A stretch of DNA of 38,937 nucleotides from Terriglobales bacterium (GCA_035487355.1 DATHMF010000058.1:1-38937), one strand, 5' to 3'. Positions 1-8,394 are shown, numbered from the stretch's first letter. Translations and numbers: made by a program. The notes: generated by a model not told the origin, from the sequence alone.

Positions 1-1
1 C

Positions 2-553
2 TACAGTTACACTCTTGATCCGGCGTCGCAGGTTCCAAGCATAGTGACAGCCGGTGCTGGAGTAGGAAAGATCAATACAAATCCAACGCCGACTCCAACT
101 CCAACTCCAACTCCCACTGCCACTCCGACGCCGACACCCACACCCACAGCTACACCTACGCCGACACCTACTCCGACACCGACGCCAACTCCGACACCGA
201 CGCCAACTACGACACCAACGCCTCCTCCGGGACAGTGGACCAGCGCACTCGGCAGCATTAGCCCGAGTCCCACTCACGTGGGAACCGGAACCGGCGTGGT
301 CGTGGTTTTCACGAACCTCGCGAGCGGTCATCAGACCGCCAACCTGACCATTCAAGTTGTGAATTCATCCGGAACGGTGGTGGCCTCGACGACGGATGCC
401 AACGAAGATGTTGCTGGAGGACAAACCGACAGTGACACTCTTAATTGGACGCCTGCGGCGACAGGGACCTACACGGTGGTAGGGCTGGTGACGAACTCAT
501 CCACCGGGGCAGTGCTCTCACAGAAAAATGTCGGCACGGCCACAGTCAACTAG
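2..553 (+). CDS. Probable secreted pectate lyase, C-terminal part (5' end outside window)
   Basis: The frame is open from the left edge, so this is the end of a longer gene; the apparent GTG start at 44 is internal. The first ~20 codons ([15 protein letters not shown] followed by TAGAGVGKI) resemble the last strand of family 1 pectate lyases, where a YxYT...AGAGK ending is usual. A Thr-Pro linker of about 50 residues follows, then a ~105-residue beta-sandwich-like domain (Ig/CARDB type) rich in Val, Thr and Asn with no catalytic motif visible. Such an architecture suits an exported enzyme with an accessory domain. The GH28 gene downstream also acts on pectin and supports the reading. The lyase identity rests on about 20 residues, so another beta-helix enzyme remains possible. 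A hairpin terminator follows the stop. Confidence 0.6.
   Translation, partial: YSYTLDPASQVPSIVTAGAGVGKINTNPTPTPTPTPTPTATPTPTPTPTATPTPTPTPTPTPTPTPTPTTTPTPPPGQWTSALGSISPSPTHVGTGTGVVVVFTNLASGHQTANLTIQVVNSSGTVVASTTDANEDVAGGQTDSDTLNWTPAATGTYTVVGLVTNSSTGAVLSQKNVGTATVN
83..229 (+). repeat. Degenerate tandem repeat encoding (Thr-Pro)n linker
   Basis: Roughly 24 six-base units of the type CCNACN encode alternating Pro and Thr, with a few Ala substitutions. Third positions vary, which suggests selection on the protein rather than very recent DNA slippage. Its role is presumably a flexible, extended interdomain linker in an exported protein. Confidence 0.9.
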
Positions 554-602
554 GCTCATGATTGCCATGAGCTGAAGTTCAAACCGCAGTTTTTAAACAA
601 CC

Positions 603-637
603 TCCGCCGGGGAACCATTCTCCGGCGGAATTTCCTT
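603..637 (+). terminator. Rho-independent terminator after the pectate lyase-like gene
   Basis: An 8-bp stem, TCCGCCGG (603-610) with CCGGCGGA (622-629), is extended by a GAA/TTC inner pairing and followed by ATTTCCTTT. It lies 50 bases past the stop at 553 and isolates the upstream gene from the promoter at 709. Confidence 0.75.
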
Positions 638-708
638 TGGTAGAGACGCAGCATGCCGCGCCTTCCAATCGTTTAACAAATGTAAACATATCGTTGCTAT
701 CTTTGAGA

Positions 709-737
709 TTGACACAATCATTGCACAGTTTTACATT
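709..737 (+). promoter_or_regulatory. Sigma-70-type promoter of the GH28 gene
   Basis: TTGACA at 709-714, a 17-base spacer and TACATT at 732-737 form a near-consensus promoter. Transcription would start around 744, giving a leader of about 34 bases before the ATG at 778. That also argues against the upstream in-frame start at 748. Confidence 0.7.
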
Positions 738-777
738 TTGAAACGTCTTGGAATCCGCACATTCAGAAGGAAGTCAT

Positions 778-2214
778 ATGAAGAATCGCCGTGAATTGCT
801 GCAGATGTCGTTGCTGGCTGGCGGAGCGCTTTTTGCTGCCCCTGCGTTGTTGCGCGGCAGCGCATTGGAATCATTCTTACCGGATGCAGACTCATTAGAA
901 GACCCCTGGAACCAACTCCCGGCCATCCTCGAGCGGATCAAACCACCCGTATTCCCGAACCGCAGCTTTAACATTACGAAATTCGGAGCGGTTGGCAACA
1001 ACAAGACCGACAACACGGAGGCTTTCAGGAAGGCAATTGCCGCGTGCGTGCAATCCGCTGGGGGCCGGGTGGTTGTGCCTGCGGGCGAGTTCCTCACCGG
1101 CGCCATCGAGCTGAAGAGCAACGTCAATCTTCACGTCAGCAAGGGAGCGACTATTCGCTTCACGCACGATACCAGCAAGTATCCGCTGGTGTTCACGCGC
1201 TGGGAGGGTACCGAGCTGATGAATTACTCGCCGTTTATTTATGCCTTCAAGCAGGAAAACGTCGCTATTACAGGTGAAGGTACGATTGATGGCAACGCCG
1301 ATTGCGAGCATTGGTGGCCTTGGACTGGCCGTGCGGATTGTGGCTGGAAGAAGGGTGATCCGAACAAGGAAGATGATCGCAACCGGCTTCACGACATGGC
1401 TGAAAAAGGAGTGCCCGTCAGCGAGCGCATCTTCGGGCCGGGGCACTATCTTCGGCCGCAATTCATTCAGCCCTATGCTTGCAAGAATGTGCTGATCGAA
1501 GGCGTTTCGCTTCTCGGATCGCCGATGTGGCAGGTGCATCCCTGCCTCTGCACCAACGTCACCGTGCGCGGACTCAACATCAGCGCCTTTGGCCCGAACA
1601 CCGATGGTTGTGATCCGGAATCATGCACCGACGTGCTGATCAAAGACTGTTTCTTCAACACCGGTGATGATTGCATTGCTATCAAGTCGGGAAGGAACGC
1701 CGATGGCCGCCGGACCAACACACCCTCGCGCAACATCGTCATCCAGGGATGCCGCATGAAAGACGGGCACGGCGGGGTGAGCATCGGCAGTGAGATTTCA
1801 GGCGGCGTGCGCAACGTTTTCGCTGAAAACTGCCAGATGGATAGCCCTCATCTGTATAGCGTCGTTCGCCTCAAGAACAATGCCATGCGCGGCGGAGTGC
1901 TGGAAAACATCTATGCGCGGAACATCGAAGTCGGCCAGGTTTCGATGGCCGGCCTCTCTATAGACTTTTTCTACGAGGAAGGCAAGTCGGGCACGTTCAC
2001 GCCGGTTGCCCGCAACATTGAGCTTCGTAATATCAAAGTGCAAAAGGCAGACTATGCGCTGTACCTGCGCGGCTTCGAAAACGCACCTATTGAAAATGTC
2101 CGCCTGGTTGAGTGCGACTTCAATCGAGTAGCCAAATCTAACGTTCTTGAGAATGTGAAAGATCTTTTCCTTCACGACGTGCACGTGAACGGCAAACTAC
2201 TGGATTCGGTCTGA
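778..2214 (+). CDS. Glycoside hydrolase family 28 protein (polygalacturonase-like), exported
   Basis: This 478-residue enzyme would hydrolyse alpha-1,4-galacturonan or a related pectic polymer outside the cytoplasm. All GH28 signatures are visible in a right-handed beta-helix context: NTD at 274-276, the catalytic DD at 297-298 (NTGDDCIAIKSG), HG at 331-332 (GHGGVSIGSE) and RLK at 364-366. The N-terminus begins MKNRRELLQM followed by a hydrophobic stretch, a twin-arginine-like signal, so Tat export is likely. ATG 778 was chosen because AGAAGGAAG lies just before it; the frame is open to 748 but that start would precede or overlap the leader. A near-consensus promoter sits upstream and a probable pectate lyase precedes it, making a small pectin-degradation locus. 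Exact substrate (polygalacturonate, rhamnogalacturonan or xylogalacturonan) cannot be read from motifs. Confidence 0.93.
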   Translation: MKNRRELLQMSLLAGGALFAAPALLRGSALESFLPDADSLEDPWNQLPAILERIKPPVFPNRSFNITKFGAVGNNKTDNTEAFRKAIAACVQSAGGRVVVPAGEFLTGAIELKSNVNLHVSKGATIRFTHDTSKYPLVFTRWEGTELMNYSPFIYAFKQENVAITGEGTIDGNADCEHWWPWTGRADCGWKKGDPNKEDDRNRLHDMAEKGVPVSERIFGPGHYLRPQFIQPYACKNVLIEGVSLLGSPMWQVHPCLCTNVTVRGLNISAFGPNTDGCDPESCTDVLIKDCFFNTGDDCIAIKSGRNADGRRTNTPSRNIVIQGCRMKDGHGGVSIGSEISGGVRNVFAENCQMDSPHLYSVVRLKNNAMRGGVLENIYARNIEVGQVSMAGLSIDFFYEEGKSGTFTPVARNIELRNIKVQKADYALYLRGFENAPIENVRLVECDFNRVAKSNVLENVKDLFLHDVHVNGKLLDSV

Positions 2215-2251
2215 AATGGGTAGAACGCTTGCAAATCGAAGGGAAGAGAGC

Positions 2252-3190
2252 ATGTCTCTGATGGTCAAGCTGGGGGATTATCAGCTCAACAAAGTGGCCG
2301 AGCCGCCTCATCATTGGCGCTATCGGCCGTCGAGCCTGTTAACCATATTAAGATTCTACGGAGACAAATTCGTACGGCTGGTGCGAGGCATTGAGTACGT
2401 CCGTACTCTGGTTGAGTATGGAGGAAGGTCCGCAGACTCTGACGATGCGATTCCCCTCGAGGCCATTAACTTAGTGCTGCCGTCCTTCCAGGAAATAGAA
2501 CAGCATTGCGATCAGTTAGGCCTGCGTGACACCGGAAACTGCGTTCGCCGGTTGATCAAAGAGCTGCGCTCTTTTCATAACGTTCGCACCTACGGTCAAG
2601 CCATCATCGAACTGCAAACCAGTCTGGCGGAAGAGCTCGCGCATCATGTTTTTGTTCGCGTGGAAAAGCCGCACTACTACGGGAAGAACCCGCGTTTTGC
2701 TCAGCTCGTAGCTGAAATATATCCGGAGATTGCTTACGACGTGGTGGAAGCGGGGAACTGCCTGGCCACGGGACGGGGGACGGCCTGTGTTTTTCATCTC
2801 ATGCGGATCATGGATTTCGGGCTGCAGAAAATAGGTCCCAAACTGAAGATCCAGAAAATACAAAACAAGAGCTGGCAGCAGATATTAAACCAGATGAATA
2901 GGGCCATCAGCCGAATGCCGGAGAGCACTGCAGTTTTAAAAAAGAAGAAAGAAGTCTATGCCGAAATGGTCGCGCTGCTGGAGACCGTGAAAACGGCTTG
3001 GGGAGATGCTGCCATGACTCCCAAACCGGCCCATACATTAAAAGAAGCGGAGACATTGCTGGGTACGGTAAGCGAATTTATGGTTCACGTTGCTTCCATC
3101 CTGAATCCTAAATCCTTCAAACCCTCAGTTGACAAGACACGAAGCCGATCGCTGACGCCCTACCTGCAAGACAAAATTCATTACAACTGA
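2252..3190 (+). CDS. Hypothetical helical protein with a HEPN-like C-terminal half
   Basis: This is a 312-residue, mostly alpha-helical cytoplasmic protein. Start 2252 is preferred over 2216 because GGGAAGAG lies immediately before it. Residues about 165-300 contain CVFHLMRIMDFGLQ and, near the end, AWGDAAMTPKPAHTLKEAE followed by a helix. This order (a helix with HLMR, then W-R/G-x-x-x-M-H/T-P, then EA...FM) resembles HEPN-type proteins in abortive-infection and toxin contexts. Here the usual Arg and His of the RNase motif appear as Gly and Thr, so catalysis is doubtful. It starts 37 bases after the GH28 stop and could be cotranscribed, but nothing ties it to pectin metabolism. Family assignment is my inference; function unknown. 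Confidence 0.75.
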   Translation: MSLMVKLGDYQLNKVAEPPHHWRYRPSSLLTILRFYGDKFVRLVRGIEYVRTLVEYGGRSADSDDAIPLEAINLVLPSFQEIEQHCDQLGLRDTGNCVRRLIKELRSFHNVRTYGQAIIELQTSLAEELAHHVFVRVEKPHYYGKNPRFAQLVAEIYPEIAYDVVEAGNCLATGRGTACVFHLMRIMDFGLQKIGPKLKIQKIQNKSWQQILNQMNRAISRMPESTAVLKKKKEVYAEMVALLETVKTAWGDAAMTPKPAHTLKEAETLLGTVSEFMVHVASILNPKSFKPSVDKTRSRSLTPYLQDKIHYN

Positions 3191-3219
3191 AGTGCAGCCT
3201 TGCTTATTCAAAAAGCAAA

Positions 3220-3247
3220 GGCCGGAATTGACACTTAAATTCCGGCC
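3220..3247 (-). terminator. Hairpin terminator between convergent genes
   Basis: A perfect 10-bp inverted repeat, GGCCGGAATT (3220-3229) and AATTCCGGCC (3238-3247), has an 8-base loop. Read on the minus strand it is followed by TTTGCTTTTTG, so it mainly ends the gene at 3266-4063. It may also attenuate the plus-strand gene ending at 3190. Confidence 0.8.
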
Positions 3248-3265
3248 AAAAGAACGGCGTTTTGC

Positions 3266-4063
3266 TTAAAAATCTGCACGGCGTGGCTCAAAGGACGAGG
3301 GCACGATCACACTGCCGCTGCCATTGATGAAATAGGCGTCTGCCTTGATTGTGTTCGGCGGTGCATCGCAGGCAAGCACCGCATCGCCGCCATGCTGCGG
3401 ACCAGAATTGATATCATAGCCCGCGCCATTGCCGATGATCTTGAAAACTGATTTGCCGGCCGGGATTGTAAAACTAATCGTTGCCGGAGGATTCGGTGGC
3501 GCTCCCAAGGTATCGTTGGCGGTCAAGGTGCAGCTCAAGGCTTGATCGCTGGTGTTCTTAAAGCCCCATTGCGTAAGGAATCCGGTGAATGTGCTCCAGC
3601 GCGGGTTGTAATAAGTAGTATCAAGAACGTGCAGGTCAAGCAGTATGTTTCCTGTGGTCCCGGTGGTAATGCCAACAACATAGATTCCTGTTGCAGGCGC
3701 AATCCAGGTGCGGCGACGATCAGAAAAACCAGACAGGAGCGGATCACTAAAGGTGTTGCCGTTCACAGTCAGGGTGTCTGTCAACGGCGTAGTGCACGGT
3801 GTATCCGTAGAGTTGTACACGGTAGTCGCTGCCACGTAGATGCCAGTGTCTGTCAACTGTGGGGCTTTCGTCTCAAGCGAATAGGAATGTCCGGCATAAC
3901 CGAATACGGCGTACCAATAGGTAATACTGGCCCCACTCAGGAAATTTTGAATGTGAATGCCGGTTGCGGGTAAATATAGAGGTGCAGTACAGGTTGTGGT
4001 TTGGGCAAAGCCCATATTTGCCGACAAAACCAAAGTCAGGACAATCAATAGTTTAAGCTTCAT
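3266..4063 (-). CDS. Secreted hypothetical protein, beta-rich
   Basis: This 265-residue protein begins with a clear Sec signal peptide (MKLKLLIVLTLVLSANMGFAQ, ending in Ala-x-Ala-like FAQ). The ATG follows GAGGAG at a normal distance. The mature part reads as two beta-rich modules. The first (about 25-150) contains ATGIHIQNF and ATGIYVVGITTGT and resembles the pre-peptidase-like modules of exported proteins. The second (about 155-265) contains a WGFKNTSDQALSCTL segment and two or more Cys that could pair. No catalytic residues are recognisable. It is monocistronic, ended by the hairpin at 3220-3247. Likely extracellular or periplasmic; function unknown. Confidence 0.85.
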   Translation of the reverse strand: MKLKLLIVLTLVLSANMGFAQTTTCTAPLYLPATGIHIQNFLSGASITYWYAVFGYAGHSYSLETKAPQLTDTGIYVAATTVYNSTDTPCTTPLTDTLTVNGNTFSDPLLSGFSDRRRTWIAPATGIYVVGITTGTTGNILLDLHVLDTTYYNPRWSTFTGFLTQWGFKNTSDQALSCTLTANDTLGAPPNPPATISFTIPAGKSVFKIIGNGAGYDINSGPQHGGDAVLACDAPPNTIKADAYFINGSGSVIVPSSFEPRRADF

Positions 4064-4422
4064 TTTTTCTCCTCATCAATTGGAACTAAAAACACGCTTT
4101 GCCGGCCCAGCAACTAAAGTACGTGGAAGCAGGCTTGTTCAGATGGGGGGATGCCAATTTTTATTCTGCTACAGACAAGGCCTAGTAGGTGAACTGACTT
4201 TAGAAATCGTTTCAGCTAGGGCGTCTTTTTTTTATGACTTTATGAATTTTGTGTCGCTAAAGGCAGGCCAAGTTCTTGGAGGTCCTGGACCCAATGGGTG
4301 AGAAGCAAAATCAGCCTTTTCAATTGTCTTTCAACAGCTCTTTGAAGGTTGATTTCCAAAGATCGCGAGTGACCTCGGATGGTTGTTGTGGCAATATGAC
4401 ACTCATGAACGGAGAAAACGTC
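4064..4422. other. Divergent intergenic region, no gene recognised
   Basis: About 360 bases separate the minus-strand secreted protein from the plus-strand lipoprotein. Open frames here lack Shine-Dalgarno sites and coding character. Promoters for both neighbours must lie here, but no convincing -35/-10 pair was found. Confidence 0.5.
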
Positions 4423-4941
4423 GTGAACAACCGCACAAAAAACGCTGCACGTATTGCAATGCTCGGATTATTGTTTGGATGGTTTTGCGCTGGGTGCAAT
4501 AAGGGCGTGGCTGTTCCAAGTGATTGCCAGAGGTTCCTCGACCAGTTTTTTCAGGCGGTTAAGTCAAACGATGTTGGAAAACTACAAGAGCTTTCTTTTC
4601 CGGAGAGCGTAATGGACCTCAGCGGAGTGCCACAAGAGGTCGCGGACCGGATGCGCGACGATCATAAGCAGATGGACAAGACTCAACTTGAAAAGATGAA
4701 GCAAATGTTTGGTGAATTCGAGAGTTACTCTGTGGTAAGCGTGGAAGTGACTCCAGTCACCGCGGCTGACTTGGAAGCTGTAAAGATGCAGGGGGCAAAG
4801 GATTTTTCGGCAGGGACTCATGCCGTGATTATTTGTAAGGCAAAATTCTCAAAACTGTCTGGGCAGTTTGCTTTCGAACTCATTAAAAAGGCTTCAGAGT
4901 CGGAATATTTATATGAAGCTTACCGTTTTGAAGCACAATGA
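4423..4941 (+). CDS. Hypothetical lipoprotein
   Basis: This 172-residue protein has a lipoprotein signal peptide: NNRTKNAAR, a hydrophobic core, and the lipobox-like WFCAGC with the lipidated Cys around residue 25. The GTG at 4423 was chosen because GGAG lies 8 bases upstream and it places the signal peptide at the N-terminus; longer in-frame versions from 4276 or 4396 would bury it. The mature part is alpha/beta with FLDQFFQAVKSNDVGKLQELS, typical of DUF4864/NTF2-like small lipoproteins, and an amphipathic Lys/Met-rich helix (MRDDHKQMDKTQLEKMKQMF). No active site is seen. The start choice is an inference; the lipoprotein nature is well supported. Confidence 0.8.
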   Translation: MNNRTKNAARIAMLGLLFGWFCAGCNKGVAVPSDCQRFLDQFFQAVKSNDVGKLQELSFPESVMDLSGVPQEVADRMRDDHKQMDKTQLEKMKQMFGEFESYSVVSVEVTPVTAADLEAVKMQGAKDFSAGTHAVIICKAKFSKLSGQFAFELIKKASESEYLYEAYRFEAQ

Positions 4942-4997
4942 TGATGTGGGGAATGTTTTCAACGGAGTGCGGACACAAACACCGCCAAAAGAAGGTT

Positions 4998-5072
4998 TGG
5001 TAGCGCTAACGGGAATCGAACCCGTGTTTTAAGATTGAGAATCTCACGTCCTAACCCCTAGACGATAGCGCC
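4998..5072 (-). tRNA. tRNA-Glu (anticodon CTC), CCA encoded
   Basis: On the minus strand the sequence folds as a complete cloverleaf. The acceptor is GGCGCTA with TAGCGCT (first pair G-U), the D arm contains TCTAGGGGTTAGGA, and the anticodon stem is TGAGA/TCTTA (one G-U). The loop is TTCTCAA with CTC at 34-36, and the T arm is ACGGG-TTCGATT-CCCGT. Discriminator A is followed by a genomically encoded CCA. The D-arm sequence is characteristic of bacterial tRNA-Glu. Confidence 0.95.
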
Positions 5073-5135
5073 ACTCACGGGGACAAAAAAAATTATAACA
5101 GCAATGCAGCCTGAGCTGAATTGCTGCGTCCCTTG

Positions 5136-5456
5136 TTAGCGCTCATCCTCGCCCGCCCACAGATCAATGCCCCAGATGGAAGCGCCGGGTTCAACGCACT
5201 CCAGGCCTACTTGGCCTTCGGTTTTAAGTTCGCGGCTGCCGACCCAGGCTACGCGGTAGATGGCTTTTTCCTTGCCACGTTGAATGGTTACGACATCGCC
5301 GGGCTTGACTGAGCTCCGGACGCCGCCCAGCCGTGCGCCGCGCGGGCTCGCATTCAGCGTGCATGCCATTTCGGTCTTCGGGCGCTTGTCTTGGTCCATG
5401 ATGATGACCTTCACAGGAAGTGCTATTGGTGTGCGTTGTTCGCGGCGTTTGCCCAT
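5136..5456 (-). CDS. PilZ domain protein (candidate c-di-GMP receptor)
   Basis: This 106-residue single-domain protein carries both halves of the c-di-GMP binding signature: RREQR at residues 4-8 (RxxxR) and NASPRG at about 37-42 (N/DxSxxG). The rest is the expected six-stranded barrel, with GDVVTIQRG and a terminal VGLECVEPG strand. GGAAAG precedes the ATG. Stand-alone PilZ proteins usually transmit c-di-GMP levels to a partner; the partner is not evident here. It is flanked by tRNA-Glu downstream and a 230-base gene-free stretch upstream, so it is probably monocistronic. Binding is likely but unproven. Confidence 0.88.
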   Translation of the reverse strand: MGKRREQRTPIALPVKVIIMDQDKRPKTEMACTLNASPRGARLGGVRSSVKPGDVVTIQRGKEKAIYRVAWVGSRELKTEGQVGLECVEPGASIWGIDLWAGEDER

Positions 5457-5686
5457 TTTGGAACTTTCCGTTTCTGGAATTTACAGGGACTCAGCGCGCG
5501 CTTTGCAGTCCGCGCCAAAAAGAATAAAGATTTGCTGAAACCCAAAGGAGGAGGTAAGAAAGAATATTAATCCAAATTGCTCAAAGCTGCAAGAAATTTA
5601 GTTAAACCAAAACGGGACAGCAGCCAGATGCGGCAGAGCCACAATTATAAGCGCCGCCGAAGTCAAGTCCCAAAATGAATCGATTT

Positions 5687-6622
5687 TCAGTGCCCTTGTT
5701 CTTCCAGAAACTTTTCGACTTCCAGGGCAGCCATGCAGCCGGTGCCGGCAGCGGTGATAGCCTGGCGGTAGCGCCGGTCCTGGACGTCGCCGCAAGCGTA
5801 AACGCCCGGCACCTTGGTATGGACATAATCTCGCGTAACCAGATACCCATCTTTATCAGTCTCCAGGGCCCCGTCAAACATTTTGGTATTGGGAATATGG
5901 CCAATTCCCAGGAACATGGCGCTCGCGGGGAGCGTACTCAACTCGCCGCTTTTGACGTTGCGCAACTTCAGGCCCGTTACTTCTTTCTTGCTGACGTCGA
6001 GCACCTCTTCAACCACGGTATGCGGCAAGAAGTGGATCTTCTCGTGACTGCGCGCACGCTCCAGCATGATCTTAGATGCGCGAAAAGCTTCGCTGCGATG
6101 AATCAGAGTGACCTTGGTCGCGAAGCGTGTCAGGAACAGGGCTTCTTCCATGGCCGAGTCACCACCGCCGATCACAGTAATCTCTTTGCCGGAAAAAAAG
6201 AAGCCGTCGCAGGTGGCGCAGGAAGAAACGCCGTATCCAATCAGTGCCTGTTCGCTGGGCAGTCCGAGCCAGCGCGCGCTGGCTCCGCTTGCGATGATCA
6301 GGGTGCGGGTGCGCAGCGTTTCTTTTCCCAGGTTCAGCACAAAAGGCCTCTGGTTCAAGTCGGCGGAGACAACATGTTTCAGTTCAATCTCGGCGCCGAA
6401 GCGAATGGCCTGCTTCTTCATGTTTTCAATCAGCTCTGGCCCCTGAATCCCTTCGGGGAAGCCGGGAAAATTTTCCACGAGTGTGGTGAGTGAAAGCTGG
6501 CCTCCGGGTTCATGTCCTTCGAGGACAAGCGGCTTCAAGTTGGCGCGTGCAGTATAAATAGCGGCGGTCAGCCCGGAGCATCCCGAGCCGAGAATCACTG
6601 TGTTATGAACAGAATCATGCAT
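5687..6622 (-). CDS. trxB: Thioredoxin reductase
   Basis: This 311-residue flavoprotein would use NADPH to reduce thioredoxin in the cytoplasm. The FAD-binding GSGCSGLTAAIYTAR lies at about 12-26, the redox-active CATC at 135-138 (followed by Asp-Gly), and the NADPH-binding GGGDSAMEEALFL at about 152-164. The C-terminal FAD motif is GVYACGDVQDRRYRQAITA near residue 275. Length and motif order match low-molecular-weight bacterial TrxB (about 310-320 residues). It stands alone between the PilZ gene and a secreted hypothetical transcribed the same way. Confidence 0.95.
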   Translation of the reverse strand: MHDSVHNTVILGSGCSGLTAAIYTARANLKPLVLEGHEPGGQLSLTTLVENFPGFPEGIQGPELIENMKKQAIRFGAEIELKHVVSADLNQRPFVLNLGKETLRTRTLIIASGASARWLGLPSEQALIGYGVSSCATCDGFFFSGKEITVIGGGDSAMEEALFLTRFATKVTLIHRSEAFRASKIMLERARSHEKIHFLPHTVVEEVLDVSKKEVTGLKLRNVKSGELSTLPASAMFLGIGHIPNTKMFDGALETDKDGYLVTRDYVHTKVPGVYACGDVQDRRYRQAITAAGTGCMAALEVEKFLEEQGH

Positions 6623-6700
6623 AGTTGTTGGATTCCAACTTTTCTTTAAAGTTTCAGAGTCACAAATCTTAAGGTTCGTTGAACTGGTTTCGTGCCCAGC

Positions 6701-7534
6701 CTAAGGCTGCTTGCTCGGCGGAGCGGGCAGCCCAGGCTTCGTGCTTTTCGGCTTGTGGGTTTCCGGGCTATTTGTTTTTTCACCCACTCCCAGCCGGCGC
6801 AGGTCGGTAGGCACGGTGGTGCGCACATTCAGCGCCGTGCGGTAGTGACTCAAGATGGCCGAGGCTTGCTGAAACAGCGGATCATACGCGTGCTGGTCAG
6901 CTTCCGGGCAGCGCGCCAGCGCCACTGACGATTTGCCGAAGCGCTCGATGCGAACATGGTCCACCGGCGTATCGGACTTTAATACCTGGGCAGGATCTGC
7001 GCTCGCAGAGACCTTGTCTTCCATCGAAACCTGGATCACGTCTTTCATTTCGCGCGACCGGAAAACCAGCGTCTCTACAATCCCACCTGAGTCTACGCTG
7101 ATTGAGTATTGCACGCTGACAAAAGGGGAATCCGGCGGAAACTCTCTTCGTATGCGCACCCAGTTGGAAGGTGCACTCTCGCCGCTGACCACCTGCGAGG
7201 ATCCCAGCACGGAACTCAGCCCCGCCGGCGCTTCGGTCATCGTCGTGCGCCCGCGCGATATCTCAAAATCAGGCGCAAAATGGATCTTTGCCGGCAAGCG
7301 CTCCAGTGCGGTGCTCAACTCCTGCTTTTCGGTTTCTGAAGGTGAACACACATTCAGATAGTTGATTTTGACCTGTGATTTGGTTCCCTCGGCCGTCTGC
7401 TGCGCAAATCCTGCCGCGCCCGCAAGTCCAGCCAGGAAAAAAGAGAGAAGCAATAAAGGTTTCCTCAGCACGAACAAGATTGTATTCGCCCAGCAGCCCG
7501 GCTGGCTATGGAAAAGCAGTTTCTCAACTGGCAT
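6701..7534 (-). CDS. Secreted hypothetical protein
   Basis: This is a 277-residue frame in which a strong hydrophobic stretch (LLLLSFFLAGLAGAAGFAQ) sits at about 27-45. That suggests the true start is a later GTG (about residue 22, before LRKPLLLL), giving a normal signal peptide ending in FAQ; no good Shine-Dalgarno decides this. The mature part is beta-rich (INYLNVCSPSETEKQELSTAL, then NWVRIRREFP and VQYSISVDSGGIVETLVF) with a C-terminal helix (DPLFQQASAILSHYRTAL) and a Lys/Pro-rich tail. It ends 78 bases before the trxB start on the same strand. No family recognised; likely periplasmic or surface. Confidence 0.75.
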   Translation of the reverse strand: MPVEKLLFHSQPGCWANTILFVLRKPLLLLSFFLAGLAGAAGFAQQTAEGTKSQVKINYLNVCSPSETEKQELSTALERLPAKIHFAPDFEISRGRTTMTEAPAGLSSVLGSSQVVSGESAPSNWVRIRREFPPDSPFVSVQYSISVDSGGIVETLVFRSREMKDVIQVSMEDKVSASADPAQVLKSDTPVDHVRIERFGKSSVALARCPEADQHAYDPLFQQASAILSHYRTALNVRTTVPTDLRRLGVGEKTNSPETHKPKSTKPGLPAPPSKQP

Positions 7535-7640
7535 TTGGTCTTCTCCACGCCTCTGCGGTGATTCCCCGCCATCGCTGGCAGAAAACAGGCGACTGGGAGC
7601 GGCAACTGGCAGCCGCTTTAATCCGGGCTACAATTGATCT

Positions 7641-7841
7641 ATGGCAAATTTGATTCTAGTTTACGGAATGCGGCTGCTCCCTGCCGATGAAATTGTCGAA
7701 GTTGGCGAAGCTCCGGTGAAACTCAAGAACGGACACGAGGCGCACGTTACCATGCACGTGCTCGAAGGCAGCAAGGAAGACATTGAAAAACAATTGCGTA
7801 CAAGTCTGGAAGCATTTTTCGATTTTTATCCGGAAATCTAA
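7641..7841 (+). CDS. Small hypothetical protein (66 aa)
   Basis: MANLILVYGMRLLP begins a compact, acidic 66-residue protein with a coherent profile: a beta strand, then VEVGEAPVKLKNGHEAHVTM, then an amphipathic helix (EDIEKQLRTSLEAFFDFYPE). Codon use favours G/C at third positions. No clear Shine-Dalgarno is present; the ATG is about 100 bases from the divergent gene start at 7534. It converges on the receiver-protein gene, with the long inverted repeat 7845-7929 between them. Function unknown; reality of the gene is likely but not certain. Confidence 0.6.
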   Translation: MANLILVYGMRLLPADEIVEVGEAPVKLKNGHEAHVTMHVLEGSKEDIEKQLRTSLEAFFDFYPEI

Positions 7842-7844
7842 AAT

Positions 7845-7929
7845 ATTGAGTCATTGGGTCATCGGATGATTGATCCATTGGGTTCAATTCGCCCAATGAC
7901 CCAATGATTCGATGACCCGATTACTCAAT
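7845..7929. repeat. Long imperfect inverted repeat between convergent genes (copy A)
   Basis: Left arm 7845-7882 and right arm 7892-7929 are 38 bases each and pair imperfectly around a 9-base loop. Both are built from words such as ATTGAGTCATTGGGTCATCG. Related words continue to about 7957, into the end of the receiver gene. It probably works as a bidirectional terminator. The same design recurs at 19439-19638. Confidence 0.8.
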
Positions 7930-7948
7930 TCTTCAATGACTCAATTCT

Positions 7949-8335
7949 TCAATCATGGTGGTTCTTTAATAATGTCTCAATCGTCGAGAGAAATTCATCA
8001 ATATCAATGGGCTTAAAAAGCACCGCAACTCCTTCCCGGTCGGCCCGGTCCACGGCTTCCTTGGAGGCGTATCCCGTGAGCAGCACGCACGGAACATTGG
8101 GAGTGCGCACCCGTGCTGCATCAAAGACTTCGAATCCCGTGCGTTTTTCTTCCAGCGAGAGATCGCACAGCAGCAAGTCGAAGTTCTGCCGATGCACCTC
8201 GCTGACCGCTTGCTTGCAGCTTCCAACCGCGGTAGCGGCGTAGCCTTGTTGTTCAAGAATCATCCGGTAAGTGAAGAGGACAGCCGCCTCGTCATCCACG
8301 ACCAGGATGGATGGTTTGTTGTTCATGGCGAACAC
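7949..8335 (-). CDS. Stand-alone response regulator (receiver domain)
   Basis: This 128-residue protein consists only of a CheY-like receiver: SILVVDDEAAVLFTY (acidic pair near residues 15-16), the phosphoacceptor Asp in LLLCDLSL, LLTGYAS (switch Thr) and LFKPID (conserved Lys). There is no output domain, so it would act through protein partners or in a phosphorelay. Start is GTG 8335 or ATG 8326; no Shine-Dalgarno separates them. It lies 250 bases downstream of the PAS histidine kinase on the same strand, with a palindromic repeat between, so a kinase-regulator pairing is plausible but inferred. Confidence 0.92.
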   Translation of the reverse strand: MFAMNNKPSILVVDDEAAVLFTYRMILEQQGYAATAVGSCKQAVSEVHRQNFDLLLCDLSLEEKRTGFEVFDAARVRTPNVPCVLLTGYASKEAVDRADREGVAVLFKPIDIDEFLSTIETLLKNHHD

Positions 8336-8394
8336 TTGCTCTATACCGTTTTAAACTATAGGCGATTCCACAATTACTGTATCCACTACGGTGG

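Noticed and set aside
83..229. Minisatellite or regulatory repeat
   Set aside because: The repeat lies in frame within a coding region and encodes a typical Thr-Pro linker, which is sufficient explanation.
5675..6493. 272-codon plus-strand frame
   Set aside because: Antisense to trxB; no motif or Shine-Dalgarno.
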